Source: Oscillospiraceae bacterium (GTDB lineage: Bacteria > Bacillota > Clostridia > Oscillospirales > Ruminococcaceae). Taken from it: a stretch of 39,932 nt of DNA. Shown here one piece after another: positions 1-8,316 of the stretch (position 1 is its first letter; every line of letters begins with the position of its first letter). Where the stretch lies: the NCBI GenBank assembly GCA_017848125.1, contig JAGAJY010000256.1, forward strand, positions 1 to 39,932, written 5' to 3'. A program made the position numbers and the translations under genes. A model generated the notes under the pieces. It worked only from the letters and a program-made list of their open reading frames with translations, made no database searches and was not told the DNA's origin.

Positions 1-30
1 AAAAAATCCGATTCCATGGGGCTTTTTAAT

Positions 31-178
31 GGTAGAAAGCTCAAAAACAGCGAAACAGCGCTGTTCTGAAAATTCAAGCATTTTGAAGATTTTTGGTAGA
101 AATTTGGTAGAAAGCCAACGGTAAAAAAGTTGGTAGAAACTTGGTAGAAGCCGAAAACAACCCTAAAACGGTAGAAAG
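31..178 (+). repeat. Iteron-like GGTAGAAA repeat array
   Basis: Six copies of GGTAGAA(A/G), most preceded by TT, begin at 31, 95, 106, 132, 143 and 170, and a degenerate copy GGTAAAAA begins at 120. Two pairs (95/106 and 132/143) are spaced exactly 11 bp, about one helical turn, and the pairs are offset by 26-27 bp. All copies point the same way. The array lies upstream of a gene for a Rep-like winged-helix protein (662-2065). The arrangement resembles the iterons that bind a replication initiator, or a multimeric operator. The repeats are seen directly; the role is inferred. Confidence 0.6.
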
Positions 179-182
179 TCTG

Positions 183-211
183 TTGACAAAGCAAACTGAA
201 TAATGGACAAT
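183..211 (+). promoter_or_regulatory. Candidate sigma-A promoter of the transfer operon
   Basis: A perfect -35 box TTGACA (183-188) is followed after 17 bp by GACAAT (206-211), which matches 4 of 6 bases of the -10 consensus. It lies directly after the last GGTAGAAA copy and before the first gene, so it is the best candidate for starting the rightward operon. The -10 box overlaps the left arm of the 209-250 inverted repeat, so a protein bound there or a hairpin could control it. Confidence 0.5.
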
Positions 212-253
212 AGCGGACGGTGTTTCATAACAGAAGCGCTGTCCGCTATTTTT
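209..253 (+). terminator. Perfect 10-bp inverted repeat followed by T-run
   Basis: AATAGCGGAC (209-218) and GTCCGCTATT (241-250) are perfect inverted repeats separated by 22 bases, and the right arm runs into five T's (249-253). It could be an intrinsic terminator or attenuator just after the promoter, or an operator. It is followed closely by a second, stronger terminator-like hairpin. Confidence 0.5.
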
Positions 254-280
254 ATGCCTAAAAATTGAATATTGCACATC

Positions 281-328
281 GCTTCTCACTGAGCCTGTAT
301 GAAAACAGGTCGCTGAGGAGCTTTTTTT
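281..328 (+). terminator. Intrinsic terminator or attenuator upstream of the first gene
   Basis: A long imperfect stem pairs 281-298 with 305-321 (core CCTGT/ACAGG), followed by seven T's. It sits between the candidate promoter at 183-211 and the ribosome-binding site AAGGAGGT (348-355) of the first gene, so transcription must read through it. This suggests conditional termination of the operon, or that it ends an upstream transcript. Confidence 0.6.
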
Positions 329-361
329 ATTTCAGATGAACTATGTCAAGGAGGTCTTTCT

Positions 362-646
362 ATGCCGAACCCTACTGAAATCAGTCTGCTCAATTACAAC
401 TTTGAAGCTAAAGCCTGTAATGAACTGCTGACGGCAATGCTCAACCATTCAGACTTTGACTACGTTACGGTCGATGAGCTTCGCCGTTACAGTGAGCTTT
501 CACAGTTCACCTTCGATGAGCTTCGTACCGCTGTGTATGAGCTTTGCAAGAGAGGTTTCCTCCTTGTAGTGCAGAAGCCGTATGGTCATGTCTATGCGGT
601 CAACAAGCTGCGAATATCCAACATGGAATTTGTGTACGGAGCGTAA
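362..646 (+). CDS. Small winged-helix-like hypothetical protein
   Basis: The gene encodes 94 aa and starts at an ATG behind a strong ribosome-binding site (AAGGAGGT, 348-355). The sequence reads as a compact alpha/beta fold: a helical N-terminal part, a segment with the pattern VDELRRYSELSQFTFDELRTA that fits a helix-turn-helix, and a KPYGHVYAVNKL stretch that fits a beta wing. No signal peptide or membrane segment is visible. It is the first gene of the operon, lies 15 bp before the Rep-like gene, and follows a terminator-like leader, so a regulatory or replication-accessory DNA-binding role is plausible but not shown. I do not recognise a named family. Confidence 0.75.
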   Translation: MPNPTEISLLNYNFEAKACNELLTAMLNHSDFDYVTVDELRRYSELSQFTFDELRTAVYELCKRGFLLVVQKPYGHVYAVNKLRISNMEFVYGA

Positions 647-661
647 GCAGAGGTGAGAGAA

Positions 662-2065
662 ATGGACAAGAAAACAAAAGCAAAAAAGACAATACCAGAT
701 ACGATCTGCCGAGTACATAGGTCAGGCGGTTATGCCGTTCTGAGCAATTGCTTCGTGCGGTCAACAAATATCGGCTGCGATTCGATAGGTCTGCTCGGCA
801 AGATCAATGACCTACCACCTACATGGAATTTCACGATTGCCGGACTTGTGGCTATCTGTGAGGACGGTGAAACAGCGATCAAGTCTCAACTTGCTGAACT
901 GGAACAGTGGGGATATGTCAAAAAGACCTTGCTGATGCCAAACGAGTCTCCTACGGGCAGGATCAGCTATCTCTATGACTTCTATGAATACTCGGAACTG
1001 GACGATTCTATCCCGAAGTATGACATTGAAATGGAGACATTTACAGCAGATAACGCTACCCTGAACCGTGTGAAGAAGGACAGCAATTTCACTATTATCA
1101 GTGCAAAGCTCCTCAGAACCAATAAGATCAGAAACAAACTGATCGGCTTTATGCTGAAAGTTCTTTCTCTGCCGAATAGCTGGAATTTCTCTATGTCAGG
1201 ACTGAAAGCTATCTGCAAAGAGGGCAAGACTGCCGTGCATAACGCTGTGAACAAACTCATTGATATGGGCTACCTTGTTCGCACAAAACTCCTGTCGAAT
1301 GAGAGCGTGAACAATCATTTTGAATATGTTTACAGCTTTTTCGATGTACCCGTCAGCAAGGAAGAAGCAGACGAACTTGAAGCTGAGACCAGACGCAAGG
1401 CTATTACGATCCGTGAGGGCGGCAAGGCGAAAGCCGTTGTTTCTTCATCGGCTGAAAAACAGAAGGTGGAAAACCCGTATCTGGACACTCCGCCTGCTGA
1501 AACTCCGCTGTCTGAAAATCAGGGACAATATAATAACAACAATACAAAACAGAAAAATCAATTACTGTGTGATAAATCCTCTATCATTCCTGCGGTGGCA
1601 AAGCCAACTTTCAACATTCCGAGTGTTGAAAAATCTGCTGAGAGAGTGACTGACGGATATAACGCAGAAGAAGTAGAGTATTTCACAGAAGTTGTCAGAG
1701 ATAATCTCGACTACTGGCATCTTGGTGACTGGCTCTGTCAGGACGGTCGGGACGGTTATGCAGAAGCTGATGAAATTGTCGGCTTTATCGTTGACGAAAT
1801 ATGTTCCCCTCTGCCATATACCACACTCAGAGGTCAGGCATTCCCCAGAGCAGTTATTCAGTCAAAGATGCTCAAAGCCAATATCTACATGGTAGAGAAT
1901 GTCCTTGAGAATATGGCAAAGGTCGATAATATCAAGGATTTTCGCAGATATTTCATCAGTTCCCTCTACAACGAGGTTCTGACATATCATTTCAACGAAG
2001 GTTGTGAGAGCCGTAACATTGACGAACAGATCAGGCGTGATCTCGGTTATGGTATGGCTGTCTGA
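662..2065 (+). CDS. Rep-like initiator with duplicated winged-helix segments and C-terminal DUF6017-like domain
   Basis: The product is 467 aa from the ATG at 662, which has AGGTGA at a proper distance; a GTG at 653 is possible but sits within that ribosome-binding site. Two copies of a similar winged-helix unit are visible: LPPTWNFTIAGLVAICEDG near residues 55-75 and LPNSWNFSMSGLKAICKEG near 170-190. Each is followed by an alternating helix and a 'GYVKKTLL' or 'GYLVRTKLL' wing. A charged linker follows, then a C-terminal helical domain (about 335-460) like the DUF6017 domain of mobile-element helix-turn-helix replication proteins. Known relatives are annotated as replication initiator or DnaD-like proteins. 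The upstream iteron-like repeats fit a role in autonomous replication of the excised ICE. Function is inferred from family and context. Confidence 0.75.
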   Translation: MDKKTKAKKTIPDTICRVHRSGGYAVLSNCFVRSTNIGCDSIGLLGKINDLPPTWNFTIAGLVAICEDGETAIKSQLAELEQWGYVKKTLLMPNESPTGRISYLYDFYEYSELDDSIPKYDIEMETFTADNATLNRVKKDSNFTIISAKLLRTNKIRNKLIGFMLKVLSLPNSWNFSMSGLKAICKEGKTAVHNAVNKLIDMGYLVRTKLLSNESVNNHFEYVYSFFDVPVSKEEADELEAETRRKAITIREGGKAKAVVSSSAEKQKVENPYLDTPPAETPLSENQGQYNNNNTKQKNQLLCDKSSIIPAVAKPTFNIPSVEKSAERVTDGYNAEEVEYFTEVVRDNLDYWHLGDWLCQDGRDGYAEADEIVGFIVDEICSPLPYTTLRGQAFPRAVIQSKMLKANIYMVENVLENMAKVDNIKDFRRYFISSLYNEVLTYHFNEGCESRNIDEQIRRDLGYGMAV

Positions 2066-2085
2066 CAGAGAAAGGAGGTGGTTCT

Positions 2086-2349
2086 ATGGCTGCAAAGAAG
2101 AATGTGGCGGTAACTCCTGCATTTACAGGCAGGAATGTATCGCTGTCTGAGATCTCTCAGGCAAGTGGTATCGGCATCGCTACGCTGAAAAAGGGGCTTG
2201 TTGCCGGAGCTGTTGACTTCGGTTATGCGATTCCCTGCGGTAAAGGCGATCAGCATCGCTATTACTGCCCCGACAGGCTTGTGTATCTCAAGACCGGATA
2301 CTTCAATCCTAACCCTGAGAAGCAGAACACAGACTCCGAAGCCGCTTGA
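2086..2349 (+). CDS. Small excisionase-like / helix-turn-helix protein
   Basis: The product is 87 aa with an ATG behind AAAGGAGGT (about 2071-2079). The segment VSLSEISQASGIGIATLKKG (residues about 19-38) fits a helix-turn-helix, followed by a wing-like 'GYAIPCGKGDQHRYYCPDRL'. This resembles small MerR/excisionase-type DNA-binding proteins often encoded in ICE regulation modules. It ends in TGA at 2347-2349, and the same frame stays open into the next small gene. Its place after the Rep-like gene suggests a role in replication or excision control. No exact family could be assigned. Confidence 0.75.
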   Translation: MAAKKNVAVTPAFTGRNVSLSEISQASGIGIATLKKGLVAGAVDFGYAIPCGKGDQHRYYCPDRLVYLKTGYFNPNPEKQNTDSEAA

Positions 2350-2353
2350 AAGT

Positions 2354-2375
2354 CTGTAAACGACCTGTTTTACAG
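2354..2375. promoter_or_regulatory. Palindromic operator-like site
   Basis: CTGTAAA (2354-2360) and TTTACAG (2369-2375) are perfect 7-bp inverted repeats with an 8-base centre. There is no T-run after it, so it is not an intrinsic terminator. It lies just after the stop of a small helix-turn-helix gene and could be a binding site for that or another regulator. Confidence 0.3.
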
Positions 2376-2403
2376 TTTTCACAGCGATTTAGAAGCTATC
2401 GTC

Positions 2404-2535
2404 ATGGATATGCTCGGTAACAGGATAGAGAAAAAGACTCTTGACACCGTGTTTTCTTCTTTTGACGAGCTTCAGGAGGAATATCACAACAAGCTCCATG
2501 AGCTTTTACGGAAAGAGGTGAAAAATCATGGCTAA
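2404..2535 (+). CDS. 43-aa hypothetical protein
   Basis: A short frame begins with ATG at 2404 and ends at 2535, overlapping the next gene by 8 bp. The peptide begins MDMLGNRIEKKTLD and is highly charged and helical, with 'FDELQEEYHNKLHELL' suggesting an amphipathic helix. The ribosome-binding site is weak. The frame is open back to the TGA of the preceding gene (19 sense codons), so the coding region could use an earlier non-ATG start or be a remnant of a longer protein. Overlap with the next gene and typical codon use support it being real. Confidence 0.5.
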   Translation: MDMLGNRIEKKTLDTVFSSFDELQEEYHNKLHELLRKEVKNHG

Positions 2536-2806
2536 GTCTATTATCACGCAGGACGGCGATCTTGTCAACTATAACAATCTGGTCGCAATCAGCGTCGAGG
2601 AGCGTGCTGTTGGTTTCGATGAGGAGCATTCGGAAGATGAATACTGCATCATCGGCACTGACGTAAAGAACGGCGAAATTCTCCTTTACCATAGCTCCGA
2701 CTATGAGGAAGTGATGAAGGTCCAGCGTGACATTACCCGTTGGCTCCAGAGTGAAGCGTTCTCCACTTTTGAAATGCCAACCGCAGACGAAGGCGGTGAT
2801 GCGTAA
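2528..2806 (+). CDS. Small acidic hypothetical protein
   Basis: The product is 92 aa, starting at ATG 2528 behind AAAGAGGTG. It begins MAKSIITQDGDLVNYNNLVA, alternates short beta strands with acidic loops, and ends in a helix (YEEVMKVQRDITRWLQ). The pattern of an N-terminal 'I.QDGDLVNY.N...I' strand pair is common in small ICE-encoded proteins of unknown function. The stop codon TAA overlaps the ATG of the next gene (TAATG), indicating translational coupling with the PcfB-like protein. Confidence 0.7.
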   Translation: MAKSIITQDGDLVNYNNLVAISVEERAVGFDEEHSEDEYCIIGTDVKNGEILLYHSSDYEEVMKVQRDITRWLQSEAFSTFEMPTADEGGDA

Positions 2807-3282
2807 TGCCGTCCGACTATGAGAACGGTGCGAAGAAAACCATCGACATTTCGATCAAGGCGGAGAAAATGACCGCCGATGTGCTGAAATCCGCATTGCA
2901 GGAGTTTATGTCGGGCAAAGCTGAGAAAAAGGGGCGTATGACCTACAAGCAGTTGCAGGCAAAGTCCCCGTCAAAGCTCGACAGCATTGAGGTTTCAGAC
3001 CGAAATATCGGGGATTTTCTGAAAACCGCACGAAAATACGATGTGGATTTTGCCCTGAAAAGAGATAAAAGCACCGAACCGCCTACCTATCATGTTTTCT
3101 TTTCCGCTGCCAAAACAGAGGATTTCAAGAGAGCATTTTCGGAGTATGTCGGCAAGGGACAGGGCAAGACACAGAAGCGTGGGGAGTTCACCCGTGAGCA
3201 GATGCAGCAGCAGGCTCAGAAGCTCAGGAGCAAACCTCGCAAACAGAAACAGAGAGAGAAAACAAGGGAGAACAGACGGTGA
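2806..3282 (+). CDS. PcfB family (DUF3801) conjugation protein
   Basis: The product is 158 aa and its ATG overlaps the preceding stop. The body matches the pattern of PcfB/DUF3801 proteins: 'ALQEFMSGKAEKKGRMTYKQL', then 'IEVSDRNIGDFLKTARKYDVDFALKRD', then 'YHVFFSAAKTEDFKRAFSEY'. The tail is very basic and rich in Q, K and R. In the enterococcal pCF10 system PcfB works with the coupling protein PcfC to dock relaxosome substrates at the membrane. Here it also directly precedes the VirD4-like coupling protein, which fits that role. The stop TGA overlaps the GTG of a small downstream frame. Confidence 0.85.
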   Translation: MPSDYENGAKKTIDISIKAEKMTADVLKSALQEFMSGKAEKKGRMTYKQLQAKSPSKLDSIEVSDRNIGDFLKTARKYDVDFALKRDKSTEPPTYHVFFSAAKTEDFKRAFSEYVGKGQGKTQKRGEFTREQMQQQAQKLRSKPRKQKQREKTRENRR

Positions 3283-3419
3283 TCTACAACTACTTCCAGC
3301 CTGCACCCGTTCCACGGGCAAGGGGCGATGATGTTTTTACGGCGGTTTTTGATGCCGATACCAACAGAAAGGAAAGGTCTGCGAATTGCAGATCGACACG
3401 AGAAAACTCAAAAAGCTGA
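3279..3419 (+). CDS. 46-aa small protein between PcfB and VirD4
   Basis: A GTG start overlapping the preceding TGA (GTGA) opens a 46-codon frame beginning MIYNYFQPAPVPRARGDD and ending 34 bp inside the VirD4 gene. The first 30 residues look protein-like and aromatic/proline-rich; the last part is the out-of-frame start of VirD4. It fills the only gap between PcfB-like and VirD4-like genes, and translation through it would couple the two. No family is recognised. Confidence 0.5.
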   Translation: MIYNYFQPAPVPRARGDDVFTAVFDADTNRKERSANCRSTRENSKS

Positions 3420-4820
3420 TCATCAAGGCTGTTCCCTATGTAGCTTTCTCTTATGTGGGCAACCTGATCGGCTTTGCGTACCGTACTGCTGAGGGCAACG
3501 GATTTCAGGAAAAAATCCTGCCTTTCATGAGCAATCTCGGTGTGGCGTTTGCAAGAATCTTTCCCAGTTTACACCCGTTTGATCTTCTTTTCGGCTTGGT
3601 TCTTGCGGGTGTAATGAGGTTAGTCCTCTATGTCAAGTCGAAAAACAAGAAGAAGTTCCGCCAGGGCGAGGAGTACGGTTCTGCCGTATGGGGCGGTGAA
3701 AAGGATATTGAGCCGTATATGGACTTATCCTGCCCTGAAAACAATGTGATACTCACAAAGACGGAATCCCTGACTATGGGCAAGCCCTCTGCACCGAAGT
3801 TCGCCCGTAACAAGAACATTCTTGTGATCGGCGGTTCAGGCTCAGGTAAGACACGATTTTTCGTCAAGCCGAACCTGATGCAGATGCACTCCTCTTATGT
3901 AGTAACCGACCCGAAGGGTACGGTGCTTGTGGAATGCGGAAAAATGCTTGAACGGGGCCGCCCGAAACGAGTTGACGGAAAAGTTGTGTACCGCAGGGAC
4001 GATAAGGGCAACTATCTCAAAGACAAAAAAGGCAGATATATCCCTGTCTATGAGCCTTACAAGATCAAGGTGTTCAACACGATCGACTTTGCGAAAAGTA
4101 TGCACTACAATCCGTTTGCTTACATTTCAAAGAAAAACCGTGAGAAGGATATTCTCAAATTCGTGGAAGTCCTTATCAAGAATACTTCTTCCTCTCAGCA
4201 GCCGTCCGGCGATGACTTTTGGGTGAAAGCGGAGAAACTGCTCTATACTGCGTATATTGCACTTATTTTCGCTATGTACCCCGAAGATCAATGGAACTTT
4301 GAAACGCTGATCGACATGATAAACGCTTCGGAATGCCGTGAGGACGATGAGGAATTCAAGAATGCGATAGACATTGAGTTTGAGATCGTGGAGTGCTGGC
4401 TGAACGGCACAAAGCACGAAGATCCCGAAGTCATGGCTGATTACGGTGACATCTTTGAAACAAAACCCGATGCCGAACAACGGCGCTTGGGTGCATTTGC
4501 ACTCAAACAATTCAAGGCGTATAAGCTCGCTGCCGGAAAAACGGCTAAGTCTATTCTTATTAGCTGTTCGACACGACTCGCGCCTTTTGCAATAGATGAG
4601 GTCTTGGAGATCACCTCCTACGATGAGCTGCACCTTGACAAGCTCGGTGATGAGTTGAGTGCGCTTTTCATAATCATCTCCGATACAGATGCGACTTTTA
4701 ACTTCCTGGTCGCTATCATGTATTCACAGCTTTTCAACCTACTCTGCACCAAAGCAGATAATTCCCCAGGGGGAAAGCTGACCTATCATGTACGCTGTTT
4801 GTTAGACGAATTTGCCAATA
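3386..4820 (+). CDS. virD4: VirD4-like type IV coupling protein, 5' exon
   Basis: Exon 1 codes for about 478 residues and one extra base; joined to 7597-8231 it gives a 689-aa coupling ATPase. The start is TTG at 3386 with AAAGG 8 bases upstream. Two N-terminal membrane segments (about residues 13-30 and 60-83) are followed by the Walker A motif GGSGSGKT (about 148-155), and the exon ends in the Walker B motif LLDEFAN (about 472-478). VirD4/TraG proteins bring the relaxase-DNA complex to the mating channel. The reading frame is interrupted at 4821 by a group II intron; without splicing translation stops at 4858. The restored junction reads N-I-G-E-I-P, as in intact relatives. Confidence 0.92.
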
Positions 4821-5565
4821 GTGTGACACGTTCCGTACTGAAAAGGTGCGGCACGTAACAATAAAATAGTTACGTAGAACTATTATTCTGATGAATCGAA
4901 TGAGGGAGTAACGTCCTGAAAGGTTCACGTTAAAACTACGGACGGCTATGCAGTGTGAAATGCAGAGGTCGTAAGCCCGTGGAAGTCGTGCGAGAGCAGT
5001 CCTAACGGAGAAAGCAATTTCAGATGAGGAAAGCGCCGCAGAGGTGCGGTGTACTGCCTATAGTGCGGACGGCGGTGCAATATGGTTAGAATGACTTGAA
5101 ATACAGTCCGACAAAAATCCGAGTGTACGGTTCTAAACGAATGACCGATAGAAATGTCGGGGTGCAAAATGCACGCAGGCGGGGTGGAGTAAAAGTTGTT
5201 AGTATGAAACTCCCTGTGCTGTTACAGGCGGCACGTATCCTGAGAATATCGAGGATAATGCTTGCAGGACTAAAGGATTGACCTAAGTTGTACCAATGCT
5301 AAGAATAATGGAACGTGGAAAGCAGTCCAGTCAGTGAAATTCACATTTCTATACTGATGTTCAGACGAAAGCGGAGCAATCCGTATAAGCTGATTCAGGA
5401 CTGTGAGAGTAGTGCCACAGTACCAATGAAACGGTGATAATAAGCCGTGGAGGGATAGGCACAAGTCATTTTCAGAATATTCAATATGTATATGTAGTAA
5501 TCACAAAGTGATTTCATAGCTTCGGGTATGAGAAAGAAAAAACACGCTGAAAGGCGGTGGTTACT

Positions 5566-7449
5566 ATGACGAAGGAAACTGTAAACAAATCAGAAAAGAA
5601 TATGTATCGGTACGGCTTGCAAGAGAAGCTCTGCAATTTATATGAGCAAAGCAGGCAGGGAAAGCAGTTCAGACATCTGATGAAGCTGATTGTTTCAGAA
5701 GAAAATGTGGTGCTTGCGTACCGAAATATCTGCAAGAACAAGGGCAGTTTTACTGCCGGAGTTGACGGAAAAATCATTACGGATATACAGAAATATCCGA
5801 TTGAGAAAGTCGTAGAAAAGGTCAGAAATAAACTGCAATTTTATCAGCCGAAACAAGTACGCCGAGTCTATATTGATAAAGGGAACGGCAAACAGCGTCC
5901 GCTTGGTATTCCGAGCATATGGGACAGGCTGATACAGCAATGCGTGTTACAGGTTTTAGAGCCTATCTGTGAAGCAAAATTTCATGAGCGGAGCAATGGG
6001 TTTCGACCGTACAGGTCTGCACAGAATGCAATCGCACAATGCTATAAAATGATTCAATTACAGAATCTGCATTATGTTGTAGATGTTGACATCAAGGGAT
6101 TTTTCGACAACATCAACCATGCAAAGCTGATACGGCAAATCTGGGCAATGGGCATTCAGGATCTGAAAGTCCTTGCAATCATCAGAGCAATGTTAAAGGC
6201 GGATATATTGTTCAATGACATTGTAACAAGCCCCGAAACAGGAACACCGCAGGGCGGTATTTTATCGCCGCTGCTGTCCAATATCGTGCTGAATGAACTT
6301 GACTGGTGGGTTGCCAGCCAATGGGAAATGATGCCGACAAGAGTGGGCAGGGAGTACAGCAAGACCGATAAAAAGGGAAATGTTGTCATAGACAGGTCAC
6401 AAAAATGGACGATGCTTCGGGAGAAAAGTGAGCTGAAAGAGATCTATATCGTAAGATATGCCGATGATTTCAAAATCTTTTGCAGAGATTATCACACAGC
6501 AAACAAAACCTACACAGCCGTTGTGAAATGGCTGAAAGAGCGGCTTTCATTGGACATCAGCGAGGAAAAATCAGGAATTACCAATCTGAAAAAGAACTAT
6601 ATGGAATTTCTGGGATTAAAAATCCGAGCAGTGCCAAAAGGTAAGAAATTTGCAGTAAAATCACATATGACCAATAAGGCAAAAACCAGAGCCAAAAAGA
6701 AAGTCGCTGAAAGCACAAAACGTATACTGAACCATAACGACCAGAAATCGCTTGATAAAAATATCAGTCTGCATAATTCTTTAATATGCGGACTGCACAA
6801 CTACTATAAAATGGCGACACACGTCAGTGCGGATTTTGCCGAAATCGGCTATCCGATTCAAAAAATGCTAAGTGGAGCAAATCACAACAGCAGGCAATGT
6901 TCGGTAGAAAAATCAGGTGAAATACGGTCAAGGTTCATCGCAGACAACTACGGAAAATCCAAGCAAATGCGTTGGATTCATGACAGACCTATTATTCCTG
7001 TTGCGTATGTACAGCATGAATACCCTAAGTACAAACGCAGAGAGATCAATAAATACGTTTTGAAAAGTGAAGCAGAGTATCATGTTCCCAATTCTATCAG
7101 TTTTGAGATAATACGTTATTTAATGGAAAACGCCTATAAATGGGAAAGTATTGAATTTGCGGACAATATGCTTTCAAGGTACATTGCACAAAAAGGAAAC
7201 TGTGCGGTCACGCATAAGCCCCTAAGACTTCATAACATGGAATGCCACCACATCAAGCCAAGACAAGGCGGACGGCGTGAAGATAACAGTTATAGGAATC
7301 TTGTCTTATTGTGTACAGAAGCGCACAAGCTGATTACGGCAACCAGAAAAGAGACAATTGAGAAATACGTGCAGATGCTGAATCTCGATGAAAAACAGCT
7401 CGCGAAAATCAATAAATTCCGTAAACTTGCAGGAATGGCAGAAATTTAA
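5566..7449 (+). CDS. ltrA: Group II intron-encoded reverse transcriptase/maturase with HNH endonuclease
   Basis: The product is 627 aa from the ATG at 5566, which follows AAAGGCGG at a good distance (a GTG 9 bases upstream lies in that site). The reverse transcriptase domain shows DVDIKGFFD (about 173-181), TPQGGILSPLLSN (about 227-239) and the catalytic YADD (about 298-301). Maturase domain X follows with 'LHNSLICGLHNYYK' (about 401-414). The C-terminus carries an HNH-type endonuclease with C-H-H near 560 and N...H near 576-587. The protein helps the intron RNA fold and splice and drives retrohoming into DNA. All key catalytic residues are present, so it looks intact. Confidence 0.93.
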   Translation: MTKETVNKSEKNMYRYGLQEKLCNLYEQSRQGKQFRHLMKLIVSEENVVLAYRNICKNKGSFTAGVDGKIITDIQKYPIEKVVEKVRNKLQFYQPKQVRRVYIDKGNGKQRPLGIPSIWDRLIQQCVLQVLEPICEAKFHERSNGFRPYRSAQNAIAQCYKMIQLQNLHYVVDVDIKGFFDNINHAKLIRQIWAMGIQDLKVLAIIRAMLKADILFNDIVTSPETGTPQGGILSPLLSNIVLNELDWWVASQWEMMPTRVGREYSKTDKKGNVVIDRSQKWTMLREKSELKEIYIVRYADDFKIFCRDYHTANKTYTAVVKWLKERLSLDISEEKSGITNLKKNYMEFLGLKIRAVPKGKKFAVKSHMTNKAKTRAKKKVAESTKRILNHNDQKSLDKNISLHNSLICGLHNYYKMATHVSADFAEIGYPIQKMLSGANHNSRQCSVEKSGEIRSRFIADNYGKSKQMRWIHDRPIIPVAYVQHEYPKYKRREINKYVLKSEAEYHVPNSISFEIIRYLMENAYKWESIEFADNMLSRYIAQKGNCAVTHKPLRLHNMECHHIKPRQGGRREDNSYRNLVLLCTEAHKLITATRKETIEKYVQMLNLDEKQLAKINKFRKLAGMAEI

Positions 7450-7513
7450 GCTACAAAATCAAATTACAGTAACAGGGCTACATATGCACCAAAAATATTC
7501 TGAAAATGATGGA

Positions 7514-7547
7514 ACGCCGTGTGACGGGAAACTGTCACGCACGGTGT
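7514..7547 (+). ncRNA. Group II intron domain V
   Basis: A 34-nt hairpin has a CGC catalytic triad near its 5' side, a two-base bulge on the 3' strand and a GAAA tetraloop (7528-7531). Length, bulge and loop match group II domain V, the catalytic core. A domain VI-like stem (about 7574-7593, GTGAT/ATCAC) follows, and the intron ends three bases after it. Confidence 0.85.
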
Positions 7548-7596
7548 GGAGTGGGGGAAAATCTGGTGATTATATCAAAGGATTACCTATCACTAT

Positions 7597-8231
7597 TTGG
7601 CGAAATACCGCAGTTTGAGAAGCTCATTGCGACTATCCGAAGCCGTGAAATCAGCGCGTCGATCATCTTGCAAGCTAAGAGCCAGCTAAAGGCTATCTAT
7701 AAAGATAATGCAGATACGATTGAGGGCAACTGTGATACGATGCTGTTTTTGGGCGGTAAGGAGAAGTCCACGCTGAAAGAGATCTCAGAGAGCTTGGGTA
7801 AAGAAACGATCGACAGTTTCAATACCTCCACCAATCGTGGACAATCGGAAAGCTACGGTATGAACTATCAGAAGCTCGGCAAAGAGCTGAAAAGTCAGGA
7901 CGAACTGGCGGTCATGGACGGCGGTAAATGTATCTTACAAGTGCGAGGAGTGCGTCCGTTCTTCTCGGACAAGTTTGACATTACCCGTCATAAGCAATAT
8001 CCAATGCTCTTGGACGATAATCCTGAGATGGGGTTCAACATCGAAAAATATGTGAGTGACCAAAAGGCGATGCGTTTGAGACTGTCTCGACAGGAGAAGT
8101 TCACGGGGTATGGTGTTGATATGACGGCCGCCGGACAGGAAGTTACAACAGTATCAGCAACAGAAACAGAAACCGCTGATACTCCAAATTCTGAGGAAAC
8201 CGACGAAAAAGAGATATATGTCGGATTTTAA
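7597..8231 (+). CDS. virD4: VirD4-like type IV coupling protein, 3' exon
   Basis: This exon resumes the VirD4 frame two bases into a codon and continues with GEIPQFEKLIATIRSRE, the conserved stretch after Walker B, then 'SIILQAKSQLKAIYKDNADTI' and 'NCDTMLFLGG', typical of VirD4/TraG C-terminal halves. It ends with an acidic tail and TAA at 8229-8231. A spurious frame opening at 7506 inside the intron could be mistaken for a separate truncated gene; no ribosome-binding site or independent function supports that. Confidence 0.9.
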
Positions 8232-8316
8232 CTCGGACAGTGAAGAAACCGAATAAAAGAGAAACGGTTGAAGCTGCGGACACTACTTTTTTTATTTTGA
8301 GGGAGACTTTTTACCT

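Larger units (their letters stand above)
4821..7596 (+). mobile_element. Group II intron inserted in the VirD4 gene
   Basis: The intron begins with GTGTG (consensus GTGYG) at 4821 and ends in CTATCACTAT at 7596, a length of 2776 bp. Both ends are fixed by the VirD4 frame: removing 4821-7596 turns AATA + TTGGC into an uninterrupted N-I-G. The 745 bases before the encoded protein (4821-5565) hold no gene and correspond to ribozyme domains I-III and part of IV. Domain V is recognisable at 7514-7547 and domain VI follows. The intron lies in the same orientation as the host gene, so splicing can restore a functional coupling protein. Confidence 0.92.

Noticed and set aside
31-178. CRISPR array reading of the repeats at the left edge
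   Set aside because: Repeats are only 8-9 bp, spacing is irregular (11-64 bp) and no cas gene is present; iterons or operator sites fit better.
7506-7596. Apparent N-terminus of a separate TraG-like gene starting with ATG at 7506
   Set aside because: These codons fall on intron domains V and VI; VirD4 homology starts only at 7597, so this is a 3' exon and not an independent gene.
8267-8316. Possible promoter or terminator before the pilin gene
   Set aside because: There is a T-run and a TTGAAG, but no stem long enough for a terminator and no properly spaced -10 box, so I could not support either.
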